Positions 51,691-59,865 of a stretch of DNA of 64,000 nucleotides are shown here, piece after piece. The DNA lies in the NCBI GenBank assembly GCA_963727235.1, contig CAVSFZ010000019.1, positions 124,001-188,000 of the forward strand. The letters are read 5' to 3'. Under the pieces are notes generated by a model. That model was not told the origin of the DNA. It searched no databases and saw only the letters and a program-made list of their open reading frames with translations. Every line of letters begins with the position of its first letter. Position 1 is the stretch's first letter. This DNA is from CAVPTL01 sp963727235 (GTDB lineage: Bacteria > Actinomycetota > Thermoleophilia > Gaiellales > JAICJC01). The position numbers and the translations under genes were made by a program.

Positions 51691-53865
51691 ATGCGCCTTC
51701 CTCGGGTGGCTCCGGCCGCGCTGGCATGGCGGCTGGGATGTCTGGTGGTGGCCCTGGTGGCGTGCAGGCTGATCGCCCACGGGTCGAGCCAGCTGGGCCT
51801 GTGGGCGGCGATGGTGATCGCGCTGGGAGTACCCGGCCTGGCGGTGGCGAACCTGACCGGGATCAGGACCCGGGTCAGCACGCCCGAGCTGTTCGCGTTG
51901 GTGCCGATCACCGGGCTGGCGGCCTGGGCTCCACCGTTTGCCCTGGCGATGCTGGTGCATGCGCCATACCGATGGGTGATGGTGCTGGTGCTGGTGGCGT
52001 CGAGCCTGACGCTTTCGTGGGATCCCCGGCGGATGGCGACGCGGTTCCCGGTGGAGCCGGTCGCGCTGATCGGGGGCGGCCTCCTGTTCGCGCTGGTGTC
52101 GTCGCGGTACGTGCCGTCGCTGTGGGGAGACGCGCTCTTTCACGCGGGGCTGATCCGTAAGATCTTGGAGCTGCCCGGACTGAGCTTGGACTCGCTCTCG
52201 CCGTATTGGAACGGCCACCCGCACGCCGGCTACGCGTTCCCGTTGCTGCACGCCGTGCAGGCGGCTGCGATCAGCATCACCGGCGGTGACACTTCGCTCG
52301 ACTACCAGAGCCTGACTCCGGCATTCGCGTTTCTCGTGCCGATCGCCGCTTACGGGGCGGGGCGGTCGCTGGCCAACTCGCCGGTGGCGTTGGCAGCGGC
52401 GGTGTTTGCGTGCTGGGATGCCATGTCACGGGTGGCCGTGCTGGGTTTGGTCAAGCAGCCGCCGTATTTCACATTCCTGGTGATCTTTCCGGCGGTGATC
52501 GTGCTGCTGAACCTCGTATACCACGATCGCGACCGGCGCTTGTGGTGGATATGGACGGTGATCGCCGCAGCCGAGGTGGCGCTGCTGCACCCCACCTACA
52601 GCGCCATGCTGGTGCCGCTGATGCTGGCCGTGGTGGTGCTGCGGCCGCGCACCTGGCCGGTGCTGGCGGCGTCGGTGGCGGTCACCGTGGTGGTCGATGC
52701 CTGGATCTATCTGGTCGCGATCCATGGGGGCACTCATGTCACCCTGTATCGCGGCTACCCGCACATGTGGATCGCCTTTCGCGGCCACGACATCGCCACC
52801 TCCGGGATGATGATCCTGGCCCACCGGCCGGAGGTGGTGCTGGGGCTGGTGGCGGCGGTCGTGATCCTGTTCAGATCACGTTCGCCGTGGCATCTGCCGG
52901 CAGCCATGGTGGCAACGACGCTGGCCACGATCGCAACCCCGGGAGCGGGCGTGATTCTCACCCGCGCGATCGCCGGGGGGCAGATCGCCCGCTTCTCCAA
53001 GGTGCCGCCGGCGATGCTCCTGACCGCCATCGTGCTCGGCATCGTTGCCACCTGGCTGCGAAAACGCCCGCTGCTGCTGGGCGTGACGGCGATCGGCTTG
53101 GCGGTGGGGTCGTATCTGCTGGAGCAGTTCGGCTTCCTGTGGGCACAGGGGACGCTGCACTACCCACATCACGTGGAGACGGTGCGCGGAGTGGTGTGGA
53201 TCTTCACAGGGCCGGATCTGGTGGTGGTGGTGCTGGCCTTGATCGGGATCGCGGCGCTGCTGGTGCGGCTGTTCGACCGTGATCGCTCGATCCGGCCGCT
53301 GGGGCCCGCCCCCGCGATGGTGGCTGTGGTGGTGCTGCTTGCCGGGGTGATGGTGGGGCCGGTGATCCAAAACAGGTCGTTCGTCTCCGACATCATCCGC
53401 CACGGCTCGTACATGGCGCCCAAGGGCAACGAGCTGACGCCCGGCCTGATCCAGTTCTTCGACGACCACCAGAAGACGCCGTTCCCGGTGGTGCTGGCGC
53501 CGTATTGGGAGCCTCCCGACGAGGGCATCGCATACCAGCTCGTGGGACGCGACACCCTCTACACGGTGGCGCTTCCGGAGGATCACACCCGGGCGACACC
53601 AAGAGATCACCCTGAGGCTCGGAGAGCACAGGTGCTGAAGTTCTACTACCCGGGTACCAGCCGGCGCTGGCGCAGGGAGATGATGCGCCGCGAGCACGTC
53701 GACTACGTCGTCTTCTCGAAGCGCACGCAGCCGCCTGCTGTGCTCGACCAGTTGCGGGCCGATCCCACCCTGACCCAGGTGTACGAGGATCCGCCGACGG
53801 TTCCCAAGACGTCGGGAGAGTTCGTTGTGTTTCAGCGCAATCCCCGGTCTCAACCGAGCCCTTAA
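51691..53865 (+). CDS. Multi-spanning membrane protein, glycosyltransferase-like
   Basis: 724 residues from ATG 51691 (GTG 51646 would add 15). About 14 membrane helices, including SSRYVPSLWGDALFHAGLIR, where the WGDALFH acidic residue in the first large loop resembles the catalytic Asp region of polyprenol-phosphate-dependent GT-C enzymes. A C-terminal soluble domain (about 590-724) contains GIAYQLVGRDTLYTVALPED. It is divergent from the frameshifted membrane gene, suggesting a surface-polysaccharide or glycolipid pair. The exact function is unproven. Its end overlaps uspA by 4 bp, tail to tail. Confidence 0.75.
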   Translation: MRLPRVAPAALAWRLGCLVVALVACRLIAHGSSQLGLWAAMVIALGVPGLAVANLTGIRTRVSTPELFALVPITGLAAWAPPFALAMLVHAPYRWVMVLVLVASSLTLSWDPRRMATRFPVEPVALIGGGLLFALVSSRYVPSLWGDALFHAGLIRKILELPGLSLDSLSPYWNGHPHAGYAFPLLHAVQAAAISITGGDTSLDYQSLTPAFAFLVPIAAYGAGRSLANSPVALAAAVFACWDAMSRVAVLGLVKQPPYFTFLVIFPAVIVLLNLVYHDRDRRLWWIWTVIAAAEVALLHPTYSAMLVPLMLAVVVLRPRTWPVLAASVAVTVVVDAWIYLVAIHGGTHVTLYRGYPHMWIAFRGHDIATSGMMILAHRPEVVLGLVAAVVILFRSRSPWHLPAAMVATTLATIATPGAGVILTRAIAGGQIARFSKVPPAMLLTAIVLGIVATWLRKRPLLLGVTAIGLAVGSYLLEQFGFLWAQGTLHYPHHVETVRGVVWIFTGPDLVVVVLALIGIAALLVRLFDRDRSIRPLGPAPAMVAVVVLLAGVMVGPVIQNRSFVSDIIRHGSYMAPKGNELTPGLIQFFDDHQKTPFPVVLAPYWEPPDEGIAYQLVGRDTLYTVALPEDHTRATPRDHPEARRAQVLKFYYPGTSRRWRREMMRREHVDYVVFSKRTQPPAVLDQLRADPTLTQVYEDPPTVPKTSGEFVVFQRNPRSQPSP

Positions 53866-54341
53866 CCCATACTGACCAAGGGACGGGGCTGCAGCTCGGT
53901 CGGCGCGCGCGTGCCGGGAGTGCCGCACAGCACCGGACACGGAGCTTCACGCAGCACGCCGGCCGCCACGCTTCCCAGCACCAGCGAGCGCAGCGGCCCC
54001 CAGCCGTGCGCACCGACCACGATCAGACGCGCGTCTGTGCGCGCCGCGAAGCGGCAGATCTCCGCCACAGGCTCGCCGTCCAGTGCCACCCCGCCGGCGA
54101 TCACGCCGACCCGCTCGGCCTGGTCAACGGCAGCCTCCAGGACGCGCTCGGCTTTGGCGTGGTACTCGTCGAAGAGCTGCTGGTCGTAGTGGGCAAACGG
54201 CAGCCCCAGGCTCCCCCGCAGGATCTCGCGCACGACCACGATCGTGACCGCGTCGCCGGTTTGCCTGGCCAGTTCGAAGCCGGTCGCGGCCGCCTTGACC
54301 GCCGCATCCGACCCGTCGGTTGCCACGATGATGATCCCCAT
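53862..54341 (-). CDS. Universal stress protein UspA family
   Basis: 159 residues of the ATP-binding Usp type: IIIVATDGSDAAVKAAATGF at the start and the motif VGAHGWGPLRSLVLGSVAAG, which fits G2XG9XG(S/T) exactly, unlike the UspA domains fused to the permeases. A GAGGAG ribosome binding site lies 7-8 nt before ATG 54341. Its target is unknown. Confidence 0.92.
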   Translation of the reverse strand: MGIIIVATDGSDAAVKAAATGFELARQTGDAVTIVVVREILRGSLGLPFAHYDQQLFDEYHAKAERVLEAAVDQAERVGVIAGGVALDGEPVAEICRFAARTDARLIVVGAHGWGPLRSLVLGSVAAGVLREAPCPVLCGTPGTRAPTELQPRPLVSMG

Positions 54342-54474
54342 CCGCCTGCTCCTCGACCGTCAAAATGGTGTACGCCTACCAGTACAGCCCACGAACCTGC
54401 GACGCACGTTGGGATTTCCCGGGAACCTCCTGTGAACCTCGGACGGACGTCGCTTCGCGGGGCAGAATCCACCT

Positions 54475-55473
54475 ATGCTCGACGTCACCGCACTCGGATG
54501 GGCGCTCACGATCGGCCTGATCGTCGGGCTGTTCGCATTTGATCTCGGCGCCACCGCTCGCCGGCCGCACGCCGTCGGCTTCGCCGAGGCCGTCGGCTGG
54601 TCGGTCTTCTACATCGCGGTCGCCGTCGCGTTCGGCGTCGTCTTCGGCTTCGTGGCCGGGTGGGAGTTCGGCGCCCAGTATTTCGCCGGCTATGTCGTCG
54701 AGAAGAGCCTCTCGGTCGACAACGTGTTTGTGTTCGTGATCATCATGAGCACCTTTGCCGTCCCCGCCGAGCACCAGCGGCGTGCACTCACGATCGGGAT
54801 CGCGGCCGCGCTCGTCCTGCGCGCGGCCTTTATCGCCGCGGGCGCCGCGCTGCTGGACGCGTTCACCGTGATGCTGCTGGTCTTCGGCGTGCTGCTGATC
54901 GGCACCGGCATTCAGCTCTTCCGCCACCGCAACCAGGATCCGTCGATCGACGACAACGTGCTGGTGACCGCGGCGCGGCGGGTGTTGCCGCTGACCGACC
55001 GTTACGACGGCGCCCGGCTCGTCACCCGAGAGGCCGGCCGGCGCGTGTTCACGCCGTTGATGCTGGTGCTGATCGCGATCGGCGGCACCGACGTGTTGTT
55101 CGCGCTCGACTCGATCCCAGCGGTCTTCGGCGTCACTCGCGAGGCCTACATCGTGTTCACAGTGAACGCCTTCGCGCTGCTTGGGCTGCGCGCCCTCTAC
55201 TTCCTCGTCTCGGGCCTGCTCGACCGGCTGGTGTACCTGTCCACCGGCCTCGCCGTCGTGCTCGTGTTCATCGGCGTGAAGCTGGTGCTGCACTACCTGC
55301 ACGAGCAGCGCTCGAGCATCCCCGAGATCTCGACGGGTGCCTCGCTCGCGGTGATCGCAGTCGTCCTGCTGATTGCCACGATCGCCAGCCTGATCGCGAC
55401 CCGGCGCGACCCCGAACTCCACGCCCACGCCGGGTCGCTGCGCGAGCACAGCCCGCCTGATGGGCGCCGGTAG
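54475..55473 (+). CDS. TerC/Alx family integral membrane protein
   Basis: 332 residues, about 8-9 helices. VVEKSLSVDNVFVFVIIMST and IGGTDVLFALDSIPAVFGVT carry the paired Asp residues typical of TerC proteins, which export or insert metal (mainly Mn2+) cofactors for secreted proteins in other bacteria. ATG 54475 lies 6 nt after CAGAAT, a weak leaderless -10. I looked for a yybP-ykoY Mn riboswitch upstream and do not see one. Confidence 0.93.
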   Translation: MLDVTALGWALTIGLIVGLFAFDLGATARRPHAVGFAEAVGWSVFYIAVAVAFGVVFGFVAGWEFGAQYFAGYVVEKSLSVDNVFVFVIIMSTFAVPAEHQRRALTIGIAAALVLRAAFIAAGAALLDAFTVMLLVFGVLLIGTGIQLFRHRNQDPSIDDNVLVTAARRVLPLTDRYDGARLVTREAGRRVFTPLMLVLIAIGGTDVLFALDSIPAVFGVTREAYIVFTVNAFALLGLRALYFLVSGLLDRLVYLSTGLAVVLVFIGVKLVLHYLHEQRSSIPEISTGASLAVIAVVLLIATIASLIATRRDPELHAHAGSLREHSPPDGRR

Positions 55474-55505
55474 GCGCATCGCATCGATCACCGCGGCTGC
55501 TTGCG

Positions 55506-55535
55506 TTGTGACACTGATTCACCGGCATGTAGAAT
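55506..55535 (+). promoter_or_regulatory. Promoter of tRNA-Val
   Basis: TTGTGA (55506-55511), an 18-nt spacer and TAGAAT (55530-55535). Transcription would start near 55542, about 55 nt before the tRNA. Confidence 0.6.
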
Positions 55536-55596
55536 CCACCACCCACAGGCGTTGGGAGAGCACAAAACGACCTTTTTGGCTCAACCACGCCGGTTG

Positions 55597-55669
55597 GGGC
55601 GGTTAGCTCAGTTGGGAGAGCACCAGCTCGACAAGCTGGGGGTCACTGGTTCGAGCCCAGTACCGCCCA
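55597..55669 (+). tRNA. tRNA-Val(GAC)
   Basis: 73-nt cloverleaf: acceptor GGGCGGT/ACCGCCC, D stem GCTC/GAGC, anticodon stem CCAGC/GCTGG with loop TCGACAA (anticodon GAC, valine), T stem ACTGG/CCAGT with loop TTCGAGC, discriminator A. The 3' CCA is not encoded. Confidence 0.97.
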
Positions 55670-55670
55670 T

Positions 55671-55713
55671 AAGCCTCGGAACCCTCTCTCGCCAGAGGGT
55701 TTCGGGGCTTTTC
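55671..55713 (+). terminator. Intrinsic terminator after tRNA-Val
   Basis: Stem of 17 pairs (15 Watson-Crick and two G-U) between 55671-55687 and 55694-55710 with loop CTCGCC; the 3' arm ends GGGGCTT and runs into TTC, giving a short T-run. Confidence 0.85.
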
Positions 55714-55893
55714 AACGCGAGAACTGGTCTGCGGTGGCGATTGCCTCGGCGACTGTGATTTCCGGCTCGCACTGAGCGCCGGCGTCCAGGAAGACGTCGC
55801 CAATGCCGTCGTACCAAAGCGCGCAACCAGAGCGCGGGCGTACGGGTTGCGGCGCGGTTGCGATAGGAGGACACTTCCCGAGGCAGGACTCGG

Positions 55894-56436
55894 ATGACGG
55901 AGATGATCGGCGTGTGGCGGGACAAGCTCGTCATTGGCGGGGCAATCGGGTTCTTGGTGGTGGCGTTCATCGCGGTGAGCGGGTGGCTGTCTTCAGGCCG
56001 GAAGGCGTCCCCTCCCATCCCGAGCACACACACCGAACTCAGTGTCAGCACGCCGCCGTGCGCCACGGGGGACCTGGTGATGTCGATCGAGGTTCGCCCG
56101 CCCTCTCTCGGACAGCGAGAAGACTCCGGCTGGGATGCGGTGCGCTCGGTGGACCCAGTGGCGTCCCTCGTCATGCGCAACGTCAGCAATCACCGCTGTG
56201 TTGGCGGATCGGGGCCGTGGGACTTCAAGATCCTGGATCGCGGCGGGAAAACCGTCGGCGACTGGGACAACAACGGCTGGTTCGACGTCAACTATCCGCC
56301 GGGGAGGTCCCGGTCGTTCTCGCTTCCCGCCGTCTACACCTGTACCCGACCGGGGCCGTTCACCGCGGTTGCGGTGCTCGGACTGGACACCGTTCGTCGC
56401 CGCGGCCTGACCCGCGGCGAAATCACGTGTACGTGA
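55894..56436 (+). CDS. Membrane-anchored extracellular protein, DUF4232-like
   Basis: 180 residues. One N-terminal helix (VIGGAIGFLVVAFIAVSGWL) is followed by an extracellular domain with Cys in STPPCATGDL, VSNHRCVGGSGPW, VYTCTRPG and GEITCT. LVMRNVSNHRC, followed by FKILDRGGKTV, resembles the DUF4232 beta-sandwich. The product is probably anchored with the domain outside. The 180 bp upstream contains no other convincing gene on the plus strand. Confidence 0.65.
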   Translation: MTEMIGVWRDKLVIGGAIGFLVVAFIAVSGWLSSGRKASPPIPSTHTELSVSTPPCATGDLVMSIEVRPPSLGQREDSGWDAVRSVDPVASLVMRNVSNHRCVGGSGPWDFKILDRGGKTVGDWDNNGWFDVNYPPGRSRSFSLPAVYTCTRPGPFTAVAVLGLDTVRRRGLTRGEITCT

Positions 56437-56518
56437 CGGTTGCCTCGGCGGGCTCCTCACCGTCGGTCGGGTGAGACTCCACTGTTTTGACGCTCGGCTT
56501 AGGGGGAACTCTCGTCGC

Positions 56519-57022
56519 ATGTCCGACACACTCGATACGTACATGAACGACCACCTCGCCGGATCTGCGGCGGCACTCGACCTGATCGAAGCCCTGAAGG
56601 GTCAGGTCGAGGATGACGATTTTCGGGCTGCGCTGGAAAATGTGCACGGCGGGATCCTCGAGGATCGAGAGACGCTGGTCTCGATCATGGATCGGCTGGG
56701 AATCGCACAGGGGACGGTGAAACAGCTCGGCGGCCGGCTGGGGGAGAAGGCGCTGAGGTTCAAGTCCAGCGAGATGATCACCGATGACCCGGCATTCAGT
56801 GAGTTGCTCCGCACGGAGGCGCTGGTACTGGGTATTGCCGGCAAGGAGGCCGGCTGGGCGGCGCTCCAAGCGGCGCCGCTCGACGGCATTGCCGAGGTCG
56901 ACTTCGACCTCCTGAGGGACCGCGCGCGAGACCAGTTGCGTCGTCTGGAGCCGTTCCGGCTTGCGGCTGCGGGCGCGGCGTTTACTTCAGCCGTCTCGCA
57001 GGTGTGTGGTCAATCCAACTAG
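56519..57022 (+). CDS. Helical-bundle protein of unknown function
   Basis: 167 residues predicted nearly all helical: LDTYMNDHLAGSAAALDLIE, ALENVHGGILEDRETLVSIM and LRTEALVLGIAGKEAGWAAL. The layout recalls ferritin-like four-helix bundles but no complete metal site is seen. The long stretch LIEALKGQVEDDDFRAAL suggests a coiled coil. Start ATG 56519 has AGGGGG about 12 nt upstream. Function not assigned. Confidence 0.65.
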   Translation: MSDTLDTYMNDHLAGSAAALDLIEALKGQVEDDDFRAALENVHGGILEDRETLVSIMDRLGIAQGTVKQLGGRLGEKALRFKSSEMITDDPAFSELLRTEALVLGIAGKEAGWAALQAAPLDGIAEVDFDLLRDRARDQLRRLEPFRLAAAGAAFTSAVSQVCGQSN

Positions 57023-57082
57023 TCCACGGACAACTTCAGCGACACCGCGGTGCGGTCCGATCGCGAGCGTAGACTGGTCGGC

Positions 57083-57208
57083 GTGTTGTGGCTGAAGACC
57101 ACCATGGATTGGCTGATGCTGATCGCCGCGGTGGGCGTGACCTGCTTGCTGATAGGGGTCGCCGACCGTGACGTGGAGCAGCGGCTGCGCAACTGGCTGC
57201 ACCGCTAA
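57083..57208 (+). CDS. 41-residue single-helix membrane protein
   Basis: A tiny ORF supported by its promoter: TAGACT (57070-57075) ends exactly 7 nt before GTG 57083. The product starts VLWLKTTMDWLMLIAAVGVT, continues CLLIGVADRDVEQRL and ends RNWLHR: one helix plus a charged cytoplasmic tail. Function unknown. Confidence 0.55.
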   Translation: MLWLKTTMDWLMLIAAVGVTCLLIGVADRDVEQRLRNWLHR

Positions 57209-57372
57209 CTCCGGTGCGGGTTGGTGCGGATGTGAGCAAGGCCCGAGGCGCGACGCCTCCTGGGAAGGTTGTTGCCGCGCCCGAGCCCCACAGGCTCACA
57301 TTCCGCCGCTGCGCTCTACCCCCCAGGAGCGGGTTGGCGGACCGGTCACTCTAGGCTCGAGCCCGGTGTGTG

Positions 57373-58692
57373 TCAAGCCCCCGCCGGGCCGCCGTCGGCG
57401 GCTGAGTGCGGGGGTGGGGGAAGGTGCGTTTCGCGTCCCAGGGAGCCCAGTTCGACGACGTCTCGGCGGAAGAAGAGACCCACCGTCCAATCCGACACGA
57501 CCCGGAGCTTTCGCGAGGGAAGCGGCAGCTGGTAGAGGTGATAGGTACGGGTCAGCCACCAGCCGGGCCAGCCGCGGACACGCAGGCCGAGCACCTCGGC
57601 CACGCCCTTGTGTTGTCCCAGCGTGGCCACCTGGCCAAGCATCTTGTAGCGGTACGTGCGCTCGGGGGTTCCATCGATGGATGCGAGCAGGTTTGCCGCC
57701 AGCCGCCGCGCCTGCCGCAGGGCGTGCTGGCAGGTGGGTGGGTCGACCCGCCCCGGGGTGGCGGGGTTGGGTACGGCGGCGGCGTCCCCCAGCGCCCACA
57801 TGTCCCGGCGTCCGGCAACCCGCAGGCGGCCGTCGACCTCGACCCGGCCGTGGGCTTCCAGCCTGACCCCGATCTCGGCCAGCAGCGGATTGGGGCGAAC
57901 GCCCGCCGTCCACACCACGGTGCCGGTGGAGATGTGCTCGCCGGTCGACAGGGTGGCGCCGTCGGCGTCGACCTCGCTGAGCGTGGTGTTGAGGCGAACC
58001 TCGATGCCCCGCAGCTCGAGTTGGCGCATGGCGTAGGCGGCGAGGCTGGGGGGCAGCTCGGCCAGGATCCGGCCGGCCGCCTCGACCAGCATCCATCGGC
58101 GTGGGAGGCGGCGCAGCTGCGGGTAGCGCTCGATCGCGTCGGCAACCAGGTCCTCGAGCTCGGCGAGCGCCTCCACACCGGCATAGCCCCCGCCCACGAA
58201 CACGAACGACAGGTGTCGTGCGCGGTCGCGGGGGTCGGTCACCGCAGAGGCCAGCTCGAGCTCCTCGAGCACATGGTTTCGCAGGTGGATCGCCTCGCCC
58301 AGCGTCTTGAAGCCGACGCCGTGCTCGACCAGGCCGGGCACGTCGGCGGTCCGCGAGATCGCTCCCAGCGCGATCACCAGGGTGTCGTACTGGACGTCCA
58401 CGCGCTCGGCGGCAATCGTCTCGACCGAGACCGCCCGCGACTCCGTGTCGACGGCCACAGCGGTACCCAACAGCAGCTTCGCGTGCGGGCACATCAGCCG
58501 CACCGGGACGACCGCATGGCGCGGCTCCACCGTTCCCGAGGCGGCCTCCGGCAGCAGTGGGGTGTACAGCACGTAGTTGCGCGGATCGACCAATGTGACG
58601 TCGACCTGCTCATGACGCTTCCCGAGGTGGCGAGCGACATAGCTGCCGGCGAACCCGGCCCCGAGGATCACGACCCGATGGCGATCGGCCAT
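57373..58692 (-). CDS. ndh: Type II NADH dehydrogenase (NDH-2)
   Basis: 439 residues. FAD motif VVILGAGFAGSYVARHL, TLVDPRNYVLYTPLLPEAAS, ALGAISRTADVPGLVEHG, NAD motif FVFVGGGYAGVEALAELEDL and the second FAD site DMWALGDAAAVPN, then TCQHALRQARRLAANLL. NDH-2 passes electrons from NADH to quinone without proton pumping; the C-terminal amphipathic part docks to the membrane. ATG 58692 lies 7 nt after TATGCT on the minus strand (58700-58705). Rex, in the same window, commonly controls ndh in actinobacteria, but I see no clear Rex site here. Confidence 0.93.
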   Translation of the reverse strand: MADRHRVVILGAGFAGSYVARHLGKRHEQVDVTLVDPRNYVLYTPLLPEAASGTVEPRHAVVPVRLMCPHAKLLLGTAVAVDTESRAVSVETIAAERVDVQYDTLVIALGAISRTADVPGLVEHGVGFKTLGEAIHLRNHVLEELELASAVTDPRDRARHLSFVFVGGGYAGVEALAELEDLVADAIERYPQLRRLPRRWMLVEAAGRILAELPPSLAAYAMRQLELRGIEVRLNTTLSEVDADGATLSTGEHISTGTVVWTAGVRPNPLLAEIGVRLEAHGRVEVDGRLRVAGRRDMWALGDAAAVPNPATPGRVDPPTCQHALRQARRLAANLLASIDGTPERTYRYKMLGQVATLGQHKGVAEVLGLRVRGWPGWWLTRTYHLYQLPLPSRKLRVVSDWTVGLFFRRDVVELGSLGRETHLPPPPHSAADGGPAGA

Positions 58693-58750
58693 ACCCGCGA
58701 GCATACCGACAGGCTCGCCGATCGACCGTCGGAGTGTGTAATCTGCCGCC

Positions 58751-59206
58751 GTGGCCGATCCACGCACCAAGCCCCCCTCACTCTACGACTGGCCCACCTC
58801 GATCGCGTTCGCCGTCGCGGGAACTGTGGCAGCCGTGGTCTTGATCGTGATCTTCACGGAGCTGGTCGACTGGGTCGGAGACTTCTGGTCGCAGGTGATC
58901 TACTTCGTTGCCATCTTCGGCGGGGTGCTGCTGGCGGCTCAACGCAGCCGCGCGATCGACTCCAAGGAGCCGTCGCGGCTCAGCCGTGGTGCGCCGGCGA
59001 TCACGCCGGCAGGTTTGCCGGGACCGTTCGTGATGACCCAGGCACTGGGTGTGCTGGGCTTGACCATGGTGATCGCCGGGATCCTGATCGGGGGGGACAA
59101 AGGCCTTCTGTGGGGCTTTTCCGGGTTCGTGCTGATCCTCGTGGGCGGCGTTGGACTTGTGTTCTGGACGGCCGGCCTTGTCTCAGCACGCCGCCGGGCA
59201 GGCTGA
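58751..59206 (+). CDS. Small membrane protein, unknown
   Basis: 151 residues with four helices in two pairs (SIAFAVAGTVAAVVLIVIFT, VIYFVAIFGGVLLAA, then ALGVLGLTMVIAGILIGG and GFSGFVLILVGGVGLVFWTA). GTG 58751 is 6 nt after TAATCT (58739-58744), so it is leaderless and divergent from ndh with 58 bp between. No family recognised. The next Nudix gene follows by 13 nt. Confidence 0.7.
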   Translation: MADPRTKPPSLYDWPTSIAFAVAGTVAAVVLIVIFTELVDWVGDFWSQVIYFVAIFGGVLLAAQRSRAIDSKEPSRLSRGAPAITPAGLPGPFVMTQALGVLGLTMVIAGILIGGDKGLLWGFSGFVLILVGGVGLVFWTAGLVSARRRAG

Positions 59207-59219
59207 CACGGCACCGCAG

Positions 59220-59594
59220 GTGCGTGCGGCTGGGGGAGTGGTGGTGCGCCTCGACGGCACCGTGGCAGTTGTGCACCGGCCTCGCCAGAACGACTGGACG
59301 CTCCCCAAGGGCAAGTTGGAGGCGGGGGAGGACGACGTCGCCGCGGCCGTCCGCGAGGTCGAGGAGGAGACCGGCTGGAGCGCCGTGATCACCGCTGACC
59401 TCGGTACGGTCGAGTACACCCTGCCCGACGGCCGCCGGAAGCGCGTGCGCTGGTACTCGATGCGGGCGCAGGAGTCGGTGCGCGAGCCCGCGCATGACGT
59501 GGACGAGGTGCGATGGCTGCCGCCTGACGAGGTCCGGGCGCTGCTCACGTATCCGTTGGACGGGGAAATTCTCGCGCGTGCCGGAATGGCGTAG
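59220..59594 (+). CDS. Nudix hydrolase
   Basis: 124 residues from GTG 59220 (TTG 59178 would add 14). The Nudix box is perfect: GKLEAGEDDVAAAVREVEEE, then TGW, matching GX5EX7REUXEEXGU. HRPRQNDWTLPKGKLEAGE and EVRWLPPDEVRALL are typical of MutT/Ap4A-hydrolase-like proteins. A short intrinsic terminator follows the stop directly. Confidence 0.88.
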   Translation: MRAAGGVVVRLDGTVAVVHRPRQNDWTLPKGKLEAGEDDVAAAVREVEEETGWSAVITADLGTVEYTLPDGRRKRVRWYSMRAQESVREPAHDVDEVRWLPPDEVRALLTYPLDGEILARAGMA

Positions 59595-59615
59595 TCGCAA
59601 ATAGCGACCTTTTTG
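59594..59615 (+). terminator. Short intrinsic terminator
   Basis: GTCGC-AAATA-GCGAC hairpin followed by CTTTTTG, overlapping the last base of the Nudix stop codon. Confidence 0.6.
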
Positions 59616-59660
59616 TGACGGCTATCAGCCTGTACCTCGCAAAATGCGGGAATTCGATGC

Positions 59661-59689
59661 TTGCGCGTCCCCCTGTCACCCCCTACTGT
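59661..59689 (+). promoter_or_regulatory. Promoter of the structured leader
   Basis: TTGCGC (59661-59666), 17-nt spacer, TACTGT (59684-59689). The predicted start near 59696 falls right at the beginning of the structured RNA. Confidence 0.55.
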
Positions 59690-59695
59690 CCTCAT

Positions 59696-59815
59696 TGCGC
59701 CGCTGAGGGCAGCCGAGTAGGTTGAATCCGGGTGGACGGGCTGTAGAGGGGACTCGAAAGTTCGTTCAACCGGGGGACCAAAGGCCAGCCGGAGCGGCGA
59801 ATCCATTTAACGGGT
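59696..59815 (+). ncRNA. Structured leader resembling a ydaO/yuaA (c-di-AMP) riboswitch 5' half
   Basis: Conserved-looking blocks are GCCGAGTAGG, GGTTGAATCCGGGTGGACGG, CAACCGGGGGACCAAAGG and GGCGAATCC, in the order expected for ydaO-type RNAs (GCCGAAUCC, GGGGGACC, GGGGUGAAUC). Helices include GGTTGAA/TTCAACC closing a stem, and GCCG-GAG-CGGC. The 3' half with a GUCAGCUAACC-like block is not found; instead the palindromes begin at 59824. So it may be a truncated aptamer, or a different structured RNA. The next gene is the response regulator at 60001. Confidence 0.4.
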
Positions 59816-59823
59816 TCGGATTG

Positions 59824-59854
59824 GTGAATGACGGTGCCTGGCACCGTTATTCAC
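59824..59854. repeat. Palindrome with GGTGCC-T-GGCACC core
   Basis: Arms 59824-59838 and 59840-59854 pair over 15 bp with one G-T mismatch; outer arm GTGAATGAC/GTTATTCAC. It starts about 9 nt after the putative riboswitch. Confidence 0.8.
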
Positions 59855-59865
59855 GACTGAGCGTC

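Noticed and set aside
54360..54474. Mn2+ (yybP-ykoY) riboswitch before terC
   Set aside because: None of the conserved motifs or paired elements could be found in this 115-bp stretch.
55608..56189. Long minus-strand frame over tRNA-Val and the DUF4232-like gene
   Set aside because: It crosses the tRNA terminator region and is antisense to a better-supported gene; the composition is Arg/Ser-rich as in GC-rich shadow frames.
59696..59815. c-di-GMP (GEMM-I) riboswitch as an alternative identity for the leader
   Set aside because: GGGGACCAAAGG superficially resembles GGGACGCAAAGC, but the second half (GGUAGC...GGGUUACC) is absent and the GAATCC blocks fit ydaO better.
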